Shown here in pieces: positions 35,501-42,760 of a DNA stretch of 64,000 nucleotides (its first letter is position 1; every line of letters begins with the position of its first letter). Source of the DNA: Pseudorhodoferax soli (GTDB lineage: Bacteria; Pseudomonadota; Gammaproteobacteria; Burkholderiales; Burkholderiaceae_C). The stretch is taken from assembly GCF_003337555.1 (NCBI RefSeq), contig NZ_QPJK01000006.1:124001-188000 (forward strand). The letters run 5' to 3'. Under the pieces are notes generated by a model, which was not told the DNA's origin, made no database searches, and was given only the letters and a program-made list of their open reading frames with translations. The position numbers and the translations under genes were made by a program.

Positions 35501-36260
35501 CCACGGCCTCGAAGAACACGCGCCAGCCCTGGCCTTCGCGCGCCACATGGCGCACGCGCGCGCCGGTAAAGATCTGCGCGCCGTGCGCATGCGCGTCCGG
35601 CAGGTAGTTCATGCGCGTGGTGTTCTTGGCGCCCACGTTGCAGCCGCTGGTGCAGTCGCCGCACAGCGTGCAGGCCGGTTGCGGCACGCCGAAGGGGTTG
35701 GTCTGGTTCTCGAAGTTGACCGCGATGGGCGGGCGCGAGAAGGGCTTGCCCAGCACCTGGGCCGACTTGCGCAGGGCCTCGAGCTTGTTGAGCTTCGGGA
35801 AGTGCTCGGGGTAGGGCGTGGGCGCCAGCACCTGGCGCGCGCGCTCCACGTAGGGCGCGAGCAGGGCCGGGTCGTCGCGGAAGGGCTGGGGCCAGGCCTC
35901 GGTGGCGAAGTGGCGCGGATCCACCTCCAGCGCCACGTTGGCGTTGATCAGCGAGGTGCCGCCCAGGCCGCAGCCGACCATGGCGAGCATGTCGTCGCCC
36001 AGGTGCAGGTTGTACAGGCCGTCTGGCGCGCCGAGCCGGCCGCGTGCGGTGTCGACCTGCATGTCGGCGCGCGCGCTGGCCAGGCCGTCGGGGAACTGGC
36101 CGGGCAGGATCTCGCGTCCGCGTTCGAGCACGCAGACGGACTGGCCGGCCCGTGCCAGCCGCGCGGCCGCCACGCCGGCGCCGTAGCCCGAGCCGACCAC
36201 GACAGCGGTGTAGCGCGCGCCGATGGCGTGCAGCGGGCGGGCGATGGGTTGCAGGTTCAC
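32577..36260 (-). CDS. GMC-type FAD oxidoreductase (cholesterol-oxidase-like) fused to an alpha/beta hydrolase
   Basis: A 1,227-residue fusion starting at a GTG (36260) with a good ribosome site (GGGAG). Residues ~18-38 hold the FAD motif 'VVGSGYGAGVAAARLARAG'. Cys197, 200, 203 and 207 form a CxxCxxCxxxC cluster, seen in some GMC enzymes. The GMC C-terminus appears as 'HPMGGCGMGDDA' and 'LPGAVGVNPLLTISALAERA'. A beta-rich middle (~640-870) has no assignment. The last ~300 residues are an alpha/beta hydrolase ('VVLAPGFSVRASSF', 'WLFDYRASS', 'AHCVGAM', 'FEGYAHMDLFVG') whose nucleophile position is Cys1000, not Ser. It is the last gene of a three-gene operon. A sterol, terpenoid or polyester-like substrate is possible but unproven. 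Confidence 0.88.
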   Translation of the reverse strand: MNLQPIARPLHAIGARYTAVVVGSGYGAGVAAARLARAGQSVCVLERGREILPGQFPDGLASARADMQVDTARGRLGAPDGLYNLHLGDDMLAMVGCGLGGTSLINANVALEVDPRHFATEAWPQPFRDDPALLAPYVERARQVLAPTPYPEHFPKLNKLEALRKSAQVLGKPFSRPPIAVNFENQTNPFGVPQPACTLCGDCTSGCNVGAKNTTRMNYLPDAHAHGAQIFTGARVRHVAREGQGWRVFFEAVALRDAEAGPAAPDSVYADIVLLGAGALGSTEILLRSREQGLALSDRVGQRFSGNGDVLGLGFDADWDPQPGTADAKDQRRNINGVGAGTNPVPKEQLPGPCITGLIDMRATPQLADGLVIEEGVIPGALATLLTPALFFNEALSGGEFSFGAGQAKARLLDAQAMADAVQHPGELAATAYAGAVARTQTYLVMSVDESAGELRLQNDRLRIHWPGAGSSPAIVRDNDWLNLASQAIAGQFVANPLWSQPLGNKLITVHPMGGCGMGDDATRGAVDHLGRVFAGNAGAAVHEGLFVCDGSILPGAVGVNPLLTISALAERALQHLCDARGWTIDTTLGPRKPMPAPAPPPGKHRHWWQRALDVLEDGVLDAAKKAVAELIEHDPARLSPSFEFTETMSGWISTQAVTARSNADQRLASDYAVAAAWGRAAGQSMAFELTIHTDDLARLLDDPTHPANIRGTVTCPALSPAPMTVQSGVFHLFPVDPQQVETWTMGYEMVLLRENGTRLRFKGHKVLRQQPGSSPWTDTTTLMVKVYDLDAATMPLVAQGLLTLGLEDLAWQASTIRLEPPANWIGQLENAVPRARDAISQVYLGKFAGFFGTTLMRAYGGLLADLNNFPALDAPHLPRRMLRAPQPEVLQVPVGDPARGFQIRLTRYRGGTRGPVVLAPGFSVRASSFATDTVDQNLVEALCARGYDCWLFDYRASSDSGSPVAPFTIDDIVREDWPAAVRTIRAATGAASVQAMAHCVGAMSLLMALLDGLQGVRSLIASQLTLHPVTNWLNAAKADIGLVRLLEGYAPLQGRFDSVPGTTDLDRTIDTLAYQLPVPEGEACKNPLCRRVFAVFGPSWTHSQLNHATHTALAGMFGTVSLHPFEQLSVIMQRGKAVDADGNDCYTTPANAPRLALPISFMAGADNQLFFPETSLRTQAWLQRYNDPALYRRQVFEGYAHMDLFVGRSAAREVYPWLVAELDRFN

Positions 36261-36294
36261 GCGGTCTCCCGGGAGTCTTGTGGTTGCAGTTCGT

Positions 36295-37779
36295 TCATGC
36301 CGCTTCGGCCGTGTCGAAGAAGTCGTCGAGCAGTTGGCGCGCGCGCTGCTCCAGCGCCTGCTGGGCGCAGCCCGAGAACTGCTGCCAGGCGCCGGCGGTC
36401 TGGGCCAGTGCCTCGCCGAGTGCGGCCAGCATGGGGTTGGCCGCGTCGCTGAAATCGCCCACGCCGGCCGCGCGCACGGGCGCCATGCGGCCGTTGACCG
36501 GGTCGTTGAACAGGCGCAGCGCGGCCATGTTGAGCTCGGCATCCAGCAGCACCATGGAGGCGCCCTGCGTGGGTGTCAGCGTGGGCTGGTCCATCACCCA
36601 GCCGCCGGTGTTGAACACGGCCACGGGGCGCTCGAAGCCGGCCACGGGCAGGCTGTCCTCGAAGGGCTTGTGGGTGTGGCCGAAGACGAAGCCCAGGTCC
36701 AGCTTCTCGGGATGCAGGATGCCGCTGCGGCGCAGCTGGCGGCGGGTCGGGCCGCCGATGTACCAGGCCAGGTCGGCCGTGTCGGCGGCGCTCATGGTCT
36801 GGGCGTAGCTGGCGCGCTGCGACTGCGCCACCTGGCCCAGCGTGGCGTCCACCGCGCCCAGCACCAGCTGGTCCAGCGTGATGCCCTGCACCACGGCCGC
36901 ACGGCCGCTGGTCTCGAAGGTCTTGCCGATCCAGGCCACGAGCTTGGTGGCGAGCTTGCGCGAGAAGCTGTGCGAGGCGCCGCCGTCGCGCATGATGTCG
37001 TACAGCCGCATGGCGGTGTGCCCGGTGGAGCCGGCGCTGCCCAGGTCCGACCACAGGAAGTCGACCCAGGCACCGTTTTCGGCCTCCAGCTGCGCCACCG
37101 TCAGCGAATCGGCCGGGCGGGGCGTGCGGGCCAGGCCGGGCAGCTGGGCGTTGAGCGTGGAGACCATGCGGTACATCGGGTCCACGTAGTGGCCGTGGTG
37201 CAGCACGCGGCAGCGCGTGCCGCCGGTGTCGAGCAGCGCGAGGTTGGGGTAGGCGATGTCGCAGCGCATGCCGGCCAGGCCCGGCACGCTGCGCAGCAGC
37301 CGCGTGAGCAGCGGCGAGGGTGGCAGCGGCGCGTCGGGCTGGTCGTACAGCGCGGTGTGCTGCAGCAGGTCGCGCGGGATGCGGCCGGTGTCCAGCGCGG
37401 CCTGGAACTGCTGGTCCTGCGCGGCGCGCCACAGGTGGTGGTCGTGGTTGCCGGGCACGCACAGCACGCGCGGGGCGAACAGCGGCTCGCCTCCGGCATC
37501 CACCAGCGCCTCGCGCGCGAACTGTGCAAAGGATTGCGCCACGGCCCCCATGGGCGACAGGCCCATGTCCAGCACATCGCCGAGCAGGACCAGGGTGGGG
37601 CGTTCTGCGCCAGGCGGCACCAGGCGCTGCAGCAGCTGGCGCATTGCGGCACCGAACGCGGCCAGCGTGTCGCTGCAGCGCGTGGGGTCGGGCTGGCCGC
37701 GCGCGTCGGTGCCGACGAGGCAGCTGTAGGCCGCACCCAGGTGCAGGTCGGAGAGGCAGAGGTAGCGCAGGGCGGGCAT
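36295..37779 (-). CDS. Large calcineurin-like metallophosphoesterase
   Basis: A 494-residue cytoplasmic phosphoesterase with all metal motifs: 'LCLSDLHLGAA', 'LVLLGDVLDMG', 'CVPGNHDHHLW', 'VLHHGHYVDPM' and 'FVFGHTHKPFED'. Between the fourth and fifth motif lies a ~140-residue helical insert including 'ASHSFSRKLATKLVAWIG', larger than in typical UDP-diacylglucosamine phosphatase-like enzymes. The insert may form a lid or membrane-binding surface. The ATG at 37779 sits 16 bp after the upstream hydrolase gene, and the GMC-hydrolase fusion follows after 34 bp, so the three are co-transcribed. The substrate is unknown. Confidence 0.88.
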   Translation of the reverse strand: MPALRYLCLSDLHLGAAYSCLVGTDARGQPDPTRCSDTLAAFGAAMRQLLQRLVPPGAERPTLVLLGDVLDMGLSPMGAVAQSFAQFAREALVDAGGEPLFAPRVLCVPGNHDHHLWRAAQDQQFQAALDTGRIPRDLLQHTALYDQPDAPLPPSPLLTRLLRSVPGLAGMRCDIAYPNLALLDTGGTRCRVLHHGHYVDPMYRMVSTLNAQLPGLARTPRPADSLTVAQLEAENGAWVDFLWSDLGSAGSTGHTAMRLYDIMRDGGASHSFSRKLATKLVAWIGKTFETSGRAAVVQGITLDQLVLGAVDATLGQVAQSQRASYAQTMSAADTADLAWYIGGPTRRQLRRSGILHPEKLDLGFVFGHTHKPFEDSLPVAGFERPVAVFNTGGWVMDQPTLTPTQGASMVLLDAELNMAALRLFNDPVNGRMAPVRAAGVGDFSDAANPMLAALGEALAQTAGAWQQFSGCAQQALEQRARQLLDDFFDTAEAA

Positions 37780-37795
37780 GGGATGCTCTTCTTGT

Positions 37796-38809
37796 CTAGG
37801 CGGGCTGTGCGGCATACCGCGGCGCCTGGCGTGGCACCTGGCGCGGCGACTGGGCCGGGGCATCCGCGGCAGGCAGATGGGCGCTGACATGGTGCCGCGG
37901 TGGCAGCACGTCCAGGTGGCGCGCGAAGAAGCTGGCCACGCGGATCTCGTAGGCCAGCGGCAGCGCGCGGTACGAGCCGCTGTGCCCCTCGCTGTCGGTG
38001 CGCCAGCATTCTCCGCCGCAGGCCGTGGCCAGCGCATGGGCGTCGGTGGCGGGCACGAAGCGGTCGCCCTGGCTGTGGATCACCAGCACGGGCCGGCCGC
38101 GCAGGCGCGGCATGCACGACAGCGGCTGCACGCGGCGCACGTCCACGCCCAGCAGCAGCCGGCCGGCGGCCAGCGTGCCGGGCAGGAACCAGCCCGGCAG
38201 CCGCGAGAGGCGCGAGAACTGGCGGCCCAGCATCTGCTCGAAGCTGGCGAAGGCGCTGTCCAGCACCAGCGCGCCGATGGCGGGCTCCTCGGCGGCGGCC
38301 AGGGCGGCGGTGCCGGCGCCCAGCGACACGCCCAGCACGCCGATGCGGCCGGGTGCATAGCCTCGGGCCCGCAGGAAGTCCACCGCGCCCAGCACGTCGT
38401 GGCGCTCGTGCCAGCCGTAGCTCAGGCGCGCCGGGCTGCTGCCGCCATGGCCGCGCAGGTCGATCAGCAACACCGACATGCCGACATCGCGCAGCCGTTC
38501 CGCCAGCGCCAGCGAAGGGGCCTTGCCCTGTTCGCCGCGGCAGGCGTCCTTGCCGTGCACCAGGATGACGGCGCCCTGGCGCGGTTCGGCCGGCAGGTAC
38601 CAGGCGTCGATCCGGGCGCGGCCGTCGCGTGCGGCGAACTGCACGGCGTGCTCCTTCAGCTGGGGGTGGCTCTGGTGCGGCGAGCGGCGGTCGGCGCGCA
38701 CCCGGGTGAAGCGGTGGGCGATGCAGGCGCAGGCCAGCGCATAGGCCAGGCCCAGCAGCGCGAACAGCGCCAGGGTGGCCAGGGGAGGGGCGAAATCGGA
38801 GAGGTTCAT
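37796..38809 (-). CDS. Membrane-anchored alpha/beta hydrolase
   Basis: A 337-residue protein with one N-terminal membrane helix (residues ~8-32) and an alpha/beta-hydrolase domain: 'VILVHGKDACRG' (oxyanion region), 'LLIDLRGHGGSS', nucleophile Ser in 'LGVSLGAGTAAL', Asp in 'VIHSQGDRFVPA' and His in 'SEGHSGSYRALPL'. The last ~35 residues are Pro/Gln-rich. The layout is that of BAAT/acyl-CoA thioester- or lipase-like 'serine aminopeptidase S33' hydrolases facing the periplasm or cytoplasm. First gene of the operon with the metallophosphoesterase and GMC-hydrolase fusion; direct CTGAAA repeats lie in its promoter region. Confidence 0.88.
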   Translation of the reverse strand: MNLSDFAPPLATLALFALLGLAYALACACIAHRFTRVRADRRSPHQSHPQLKEHAVQFAARDGRARIDAWYLPAEPRQGAVILVHGKDACRGEQGKAPSLALAERLRDVGMSVLLIDLRGHGGSSPARLSYGWHERHDVLGAVDFLRARGYAPGRIGVLGVSLGAGTAALAAAEEPAIGALVLDSAFASFEQMLGRQFSRLSRLPGWFLPGTLAAGRLLLGVDVRRVQPLSCMPRLRGRPVLVIHSQGDRFVPATDAHALATACGGECWRTDSEGHSGSYRALPLAYEIRVASFFARHLDVLPPRHHVSAHLPAADAPAQSPRQVPRQAPRYAAQPA

Positions 38810-38871
38810 GGCGCGGTGCTTCGGTGAAGATCGGGCAGGCCGCTACTGTCGGGAAAACCCGCCCGAAAGTC

Positions 38872-38899
38872 CTGAAACGCGTCTGAAAGCTGCCTGAAA
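38872..38899. promoter_or_regulatory. Three CTGAAA direct repeats with 11-bp period
   Basis: CTGAAA occurs at 38872-38877, 38883-38888 and 38894-38899, each one helical turn apart; a related CCGAAA lies at 38863. The last copy is also part of a dyad TGAAAC-TTGG-GTTTCA (38895-38910). They lie 62-90 bp before the hydrolase operon start (38809). Direct repeats at 11 bp are typical of OmpR/PmrA-type response-regulator sites. Confidence 0.45.
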
Positions 38900-38907
38900 C
38901 TTGGGTT

Positions 38908-39912
38908 TCAGCGGGCCGCGCGCAGTGTCGACGGTGTGTCCGGCAGGTCGAAGCGGTGCCAGGCGCGGCGCAGCTGGGTGTCCGAGGCGAAGCCGGCCAG
39001 CTCGGCCGCGCGCTGCACCTCCTGCCCGTTCTGCAGGGCGCGCTGCGCCACGGCCAGCCGGATGCGGCGCAGGTAGTCCAGCGGCGCCACCTGGGCGTGC
39101 TGCATGAACAGCCGCGTGAGGTGGCGCGGCGAGACATGGGCCACGGCCGCCATGCGCGGCACGCTCCAGTCGGCCTGCGGCGCGCCGCTCACGGCGTCCT
39201 GCACGCGGTGCAGCGCCGGGTGCAGGTGGCTGCGGTGCGCCAGCAGCGGAGAGAGTTCGGGGTCGTGCGGGCCGCGCCGCAGCGCCACCACCATGGCCTG
39301 GGCCACCTGGGCGGCGATGGCCTCGCCGCAGGCGTCGGCGATGCGGTGCAGCACGAGGTCGATGCCGGTGGTCACGCCGGCGCTGCTCCAGACCGGCGCA
39401 TCCTCGACGAAGACGCGGTTGTCCACCACCTCGCAGGCCGGCTCCACTTCACGCAGTTCGTCCAGGTGGTGGTGGTGCGTGGTCACGCGGCGGCCGGGCA
39501 GCAGGCCGGCGTGGGCGGCCAGCAGCGTGCCGGCGCAGACCGTGAGCAGCTCGAGCCGGCCGCTGGCCAGGCGCAGGCCGCGCAGCCAGTGCAGCAGTGC
39601 GCGGGTCGGCGCGTTGTCGACGGCGATGCACCGGCCCGGCATGCCGACGAGCACCAGCCAGGTGCTGGCCGCGGGATCGGCCGGCAGCGCCTGCGCCAAC
39701 GGCAGCAGGCCGGCGATGTGCGCGCCGACCGAGGACACGGTCTCGGCCTGCGGACCGGCGAAGCGCAGCAGGAAGCGCTCGGCCAGGCCCTGGGCGCGCA
39801 GGCACTGGTTGGCGATGCGCAGCGCCTCGGCCGGGCCGGCCCAGTCCAGGATCAGGCTGCCCGGCAGCAGCGCGAAGACGACGTGGATGGGCGGCGGCCC
39901 TGCCGATGCCAT
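38908..39912 (-). CDS. GlxA-like AraC-family regulator with DJ-1/PfpI sensor domain
   Basis: A 334-residue regulator. Residues ~8-190 are a DJ-1/PfpI-like domain ('HVVFALLPGSLILDWAGPAE', Cys in 'LLTVCAGTLLAAHAGLL', 'WSSAGVTTGIDLVLH'). The C-terminus is a double helix-turn-helix ('SVPRMAAVAHVSPRHLTRLF', 'QRAAELAGFASDTQLRRAWH'). Such proteins regulate amine and carnitine/arginine metabolism in many proteobacteria. A GTG at 39966 overlapping the upstream stop (GTGA) would add 18 residues; the ATG at 39912 gives the usual N-terminus and is preferred. It is the last gene of a set with another DJ-1 protein and an isochorismatase-like hydrolase. Confidence 0.88.
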   Translation of the reverse strand: MASAGPPPIHVVFALLPGSLILDWAGPAEALRIANQCLRAQGLAERFLLRFAGPQAETVSSVGAHIAGLLPLAQALPADPAASTWLVLVGMPGRCIAVDNAPTRALLHWLRGLRLASGRLELLTVCAGTLLAAHAGLLPGRRVTTHHHHLDELREVEPACEVVDNRVFVEDAPVWSSAGVTTGIDLVLHRIADACGEAIAAQVAQAMVVALRRGPHDPELSPLLAHRSHLHPALHRVQDAVSGAPQADWSVPRMAAVAHVSPRHLTRLFMQHAQVAPLDYLRRIRLAVAQRALQNGQEVQRAAELAGFASDTQLRRAWHRFDLPDTPSTLRAAR

Positions 39913-39962
39913 GCCCGCGGCATCCCCTGCGGTGCGGGCGCCTGCCGGCGGCCGGGCGGTGC

Positions 39963-40577
39963 TCACGGTGCCTGCTGCCAGGCGTAGTCCAGCTGGCGCG
40001 CCGTGCGCTCGGCCAGGGCCTGGCTGGCCAGCCGGGCGACCAGGTGCAGGCTCAGATCGAGGCCGGCGCTGATGCCGGCGCTGGTCCACAGCCGGCCGCC
40101 CGGGTCGTGCGCGACCCAGCGCGGGCCGCCCTGTACCTGCAGGGCAGGGAAGGCGCGGCGCAGGTCGTCCAGGTCTTCCCAGTGCGTGGTGACGGGGCCT
40201 GCGCCGTCCAGCAGGCCGGCCTGGGCCAGCAGGAAAGCGCCCGTGCAGACCGAGGCCACGGTGCCGGCGCTTGCTGCGGTGTGCGCGATCCAGGCCACGG
40301 TGGCGGGGCAGGCCAACGCGCTGTCGACCACGCCGCCGGGCACTACCAGGAGGTCGCTGGCCGGGGCGCTGGCGAAATCCGCGTCGGGCAGCACGCGCAG
40401 GCCGGCACGGGCACGCACCGGCGCCAGGTCGCGTGCGATGCAGCGCACCGCGAACGGGGCCGGCTGGCCCGGGTGCAGCCGCGCATGCATGCGCACGGCC
40501 GTGGTGAACACCTCGTAGGGGCCGGCGAAGTCCAGCGCCTCGACCTCGTCGAAGACGAGGATGCCGACGTTCAGCAT
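39963..40577 (-). CDS. DJ-1/PfpI family protein
   Basis: A 204-residue single-domain DJ-1/PfpI protein: 'NVGILVFDEVEALDFAGPYE' at the N-terminus, 'LLVVPGGVV', the nucleophile-elbow Cys in 'VASVCTGAFLLAQAGLLDG', and 'LWTSAGISAGLDLSLHLV'. This is the isonitrile hydratase-like branch, also used as the sensor half of GlxA-type regulators. It overlaps the upstream isochorismatase gene by 7 bp and ends at the GTGA/TGA overlap with the GlxA-like gene. Whether it acts as an enzyme (hydratase, glyoxalase-like) or as a ligand binder is not clear. Confidence 0.88.
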   Translation of the reverse strand: MLNVGILVFDEVEALDFAGPYEVFTTAVRMHARLHPGQPAPFAVRCIARDLAPVRARAGLRVLPDADFASAPASDLLVVPGGVVDSALACPATVAWIAHTAASAGTVASVCTGAFLLAQAGLLDGAGPVTTHWEDLDDLRRAFPALQVQGGPRWVAHDPGGRLWTSAGISAGLDLSLHLVARLASQALAERTARQLDYAWQQAP

Positions 40578-41140
40578 GCCGGGGCCTCCAGCCGGGTGAT
40601 GGCTTCGTCGACGCCGACGACCTGCGCGAAGCGGTCTTGCAGGACCGTCGCGGTGCGCGTGCGGATGTCGGCTGCCGCCAGCACGGAGCCGTCGGCGTTG
40701 CGCATGTCCCAGGTCAGCGTCGCGTCGGCGCAGAAATCGACGGCCCAGCCCAGGTCGGACGCATGGCGCGCCGTGGTTTCGCAGCACTGCTCGGTGCGGA
40801 TGCCGCTCACGAGCAGCCGGGCGACGCCCTGCTGCGTCAGCCAGACATCCAGGCCCGTGCCCACCAGCGCGCTGTGGCGGCTCTTGTGGAAGCTGGCGGC
40901 CGGCGTGAACTCGGCCAGGCCCTCGATGGGCCGCACATGGCCGGAGGCCAGCGCGAAGGGGTTCTCGGCCGTCTGCGGGCCGGCCACATGCAGCACGCGC
41001 ACGATGGGCACGCCGCGCTGCTGGCAGGCGGCGATCAGCGCGTTCTGCGCGGCGAGCCAGGGCGCCAGCGTGGCCGGGTCGAAGAACGGGCGGTGGCGGA
41101 ACGAATCCTGGGCGTCGATCAGAATCAGACAGGTCTTCAT
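40571..41140 (-). CDS. Isochorismatase-family (cysteine) hydrolase
   Basis: A 189-residue hydrolase with the family triad: Asp9 in 'LILIDAQDSF', Lys86 in 'SFHKSRHSALVG' and Cys119 in 'SGIRTEQCCETTARHASD', plus 'DLGWAVDFCADAT' after it. Relatives include nicotinamidase, N-carbamoylsarcosine amidase and ureido or biuret hydrolases, all splitting C-N bonds. The link to two DJ-1-type genes suggests degradation of an amide or nitrile-type compound; this is inference. It lies 85 bp downstream of the hydroxyproline operon and could be read from it. Confidence 0.9.
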   Translation of the reverse strand: MKTCLILIDAQDSFRHRPFFDPATLAPWLAAQNALIAACQQRGVPIVRVLHVAGPQTAENPFALASGHVRPIEGLAEFTPAASFHKSRHSALVGTGLDVWLTQQGVARLLVSGIRTEQCCETTARHASDLGWAVDFCADATLTWDMRNADGSVLAAADIRTRTATVLQDRFAQVVGVDEAITRLEAPAC

Positions 41141-41225
41141 GGTGTGCTCTGTGGCGATGGGAGTGGCGCATTCTTCCCGGTGAAGACGGCCTGCGCCATG
41201 GCGCCGCGGACCAGTTTCGATCAGA

Positions 41226-42512
41226 TCAGGACATCATGCCATCGCTGCCGCTGCCATCGAGGGCGGCCAGCGTGCCGGTGCGCACCGGCACGAGCGGCGG
41301 GCGCGGGGCCGGCGGCGCCCAGCCGAACAGCACGCGCGCCGCCGCGCCGCAGACGCGGCCCTGGCACGCGCCCATGCCGCAGCGCGTTTGCAGCTTGGCT
41401 TCGGTCCAGTCGGCGCAGCCGGCCAGCGCGGACAGCGGCACGTCCTCGCAGCGGCACAGCAGCGTCTCGGGCGTGGCCAGCTGGCGCAGCGGCGCGCCGA
41501 GCGCAAAGCCCTGGTGCAGCCGCTCGGCGAAACGGTCCCAGTGCGCGAGCACGGGGCGCAGCGTTTGCGCCTGCCGGTTCTGCCCGACCGCGGCATGGCC
41601 GGCGATGGCGCCCTGGACGAGCGCGCGGTCGCTGCCGCCCACGCCCGTGCACTCGCCGGCCGCGTGGATGCGTGGCCGGCTCGTGGCCTGCCAGTCGTCC
41701 ACCGCCAGGGCAGGCAGCCCGTGGCGTTCGACCGTGGCGCAGCCCAGCAGGCGGCCGAGCTCGGTGTTGGGCACAAGGCCGAAGCCGCAGGCCAGGCGGT
41801 CGCAGGCGATCTCCTCGCCGTGGCCGCGCGGGCCTTGCAAGCGCACGGCGCGCAGCGCGCCGTCGCCCAGCGCCTGCGCCACATGCAGGCCTGCGCGGTA
41901 GCCGGCGCCGCGCAACGCCAGCGCCTGCCAGGCCTTGCCGGGCCAGCGCGGCAGGCCCAGCGCGAAGCGGGCCAGTGCCGGCCATGCCGCCTGCTCGGCC
42001 ACGCGCAGCACCTGGGCGCCGGCCTGGCGCGCCGTGGCCGCCGCGGCCAGCAGCAGCGGCCCGCTGCCGGCGACGACGATGCGCTCGCCGGCCACCGGCA
42101 TGCCGGCCTTGACCAAAGCCTGCAGGCCGCCTGCGCCGGTCACGCCGGGCAGGGTCCAGCCCGGGAAAGGCAGCAGCAGTTCGCGCGCACCCGTGGCCAG
42201 CACGAGCGTGCCCCAGCGCAGCTGCCAGGCCTGGTCCGCGTCCTCGAGCAGCAGCTCGTCGGCGGCCGTCGCGGCCACCACGCGCACGCCGGTGTGCAGG
42301 CGCAGCGCGGCGTGGCCCAGCACACGCGCCCGCAGCTGGCGCGCCATGGCCGGCAGGTGCACGCCGGGCCCATCGCGCCAGATCTGGCCGCCGGGTGCCG
42401 GGTTGTCGTCGAGCAGCACGGTGCGCGCGCCGCTGGCGGCCGCGGCATCGGCCGCTGCGAGCCCGGCCGGGCCGGCCCCGACGATGGCCACATCGCAATC
42501 CACGCGCTTCAT
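41226..42512 (-). CDS. D-hydroxyproline dehydrogenase, FAD/NAD(P) subunit with BFD-like [2Fe-2S] domain
   Basis: A 428-residue flavoprotein of the opine oxidase/HcnB type: N-terminal FAD motif 'VAIVGAGPAGLAAADAA', second nucleotide fold 'ERIVVAGSGPLLLAAAATA', and 'AAGECTGVGGSDRALVQGAI'. The C-terminal ~80 residues hold a BFD-like four-Cys iron-sulphur site (CRCED, then CGMGACQGRVC). It overlaps the small ferredoxin-like gene (ATGA). With that subunit and the FAD subunit at 42757 it forms the three-part enzyme that oxidises D-hydroxyproline to pyrroline-4-hydroxy-2-carboxylate, by analogy with the LhpB/E/F-type enzyme. Confidence 0.88.
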   Translation of the reverse strand: MKRVDCDVAIVGAGPAGLAAADAAAASGARTVLLDDNPAPGGQIWRDGPGVHLPAMARQLRARVLGHAALRLHTGVRVVAATAADELLLEDADQAWQLRWGTLVLATGARELLLPFPGWTLPGVTGAGGLQALVKAGMPVAGERIVVAGSGPLLLAAAATARQAGAQVLRVAEQAAWPALARFALGLPRWPGKAWQALALRGAGYRAGLHVAQALGDGALRAVRLQGPRGHGEEIACDRLACGFGLVPNTELGRLLGCATVERHGLPALAVDDWQATSRPRIHAAGECTGVGGSDRALVQGAIAGHAAVGQNRQAQTLRPVLAHWDRFAERLHQGFALGAPLRQLATPETLLCRCEDVPLSALAGCADWTEAKLQTRCGMGACQGRVCGAAARVLFGWAPPAPRPPLVPVRTGTLAALDGSGSDGMMS

Positions 42513-42760
42513 GGCGCGGTGCCCGTGGCGATCCGCATGCCGGCGGCCACCACGGTCTGGCAGGCCAGCTGGCGCCGGCCGTCGATGGCGACGCGGCATT
42601 CCTGGCACACACCCATGCCGCAGACCGGCGCGCGGAGCGCCCCGCCCACGCTGCGCCGCGTGGCGCCGCTGCCGGCGTGGCGCAGCGCCGCGGCGACCGA
42701 GATGCCGGCCGGCACCTCGACCGGCTGGCCATCCACCACGAGCGCGATGCGCGCCGTCAT
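42509..42760 (-). CDS. D-hydroxyproline dehydrogenase, small [2Fe-2S] subunit (HcnA-like)
   Basis: An 83-residue ferredoxin-like protein: 'LVVDGQPVEVPAGISVAAAL', then the plant-type cluster pattern in 'APVCGMGVCQECRVAIDG' and the last Cys in 'LACQTVV'. It corresponds to the small subunit of HcnABC-like/opine-oxidase-like dehydrogenases and relays electrons between the two flavin subunits. Both ends overlap neighbours by four bases (ATGA at 42757-42760 and 42509-42512), so the stoichiometry of the three subunits is likely set by translational coupling. Confidence 0.9.
   Translation of the reverse strand: MTARIALVVDGQPVEVPAGISVAAALRHAGSGATRRSVGGALRAPVCGMGVCQECRVAIDGRRQLACQTVVAAGMRIATGTAP

Noticed and set aside
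33264-36452. A long plus-strand open frame (about 1,060 codons) opposite the GMC-hydrolase fusion
   Set aside because: It is fully antisense, rich in Arg/Gly/His, and shows no motif, while the minus strand has clear FAD and hydrolase signatures.
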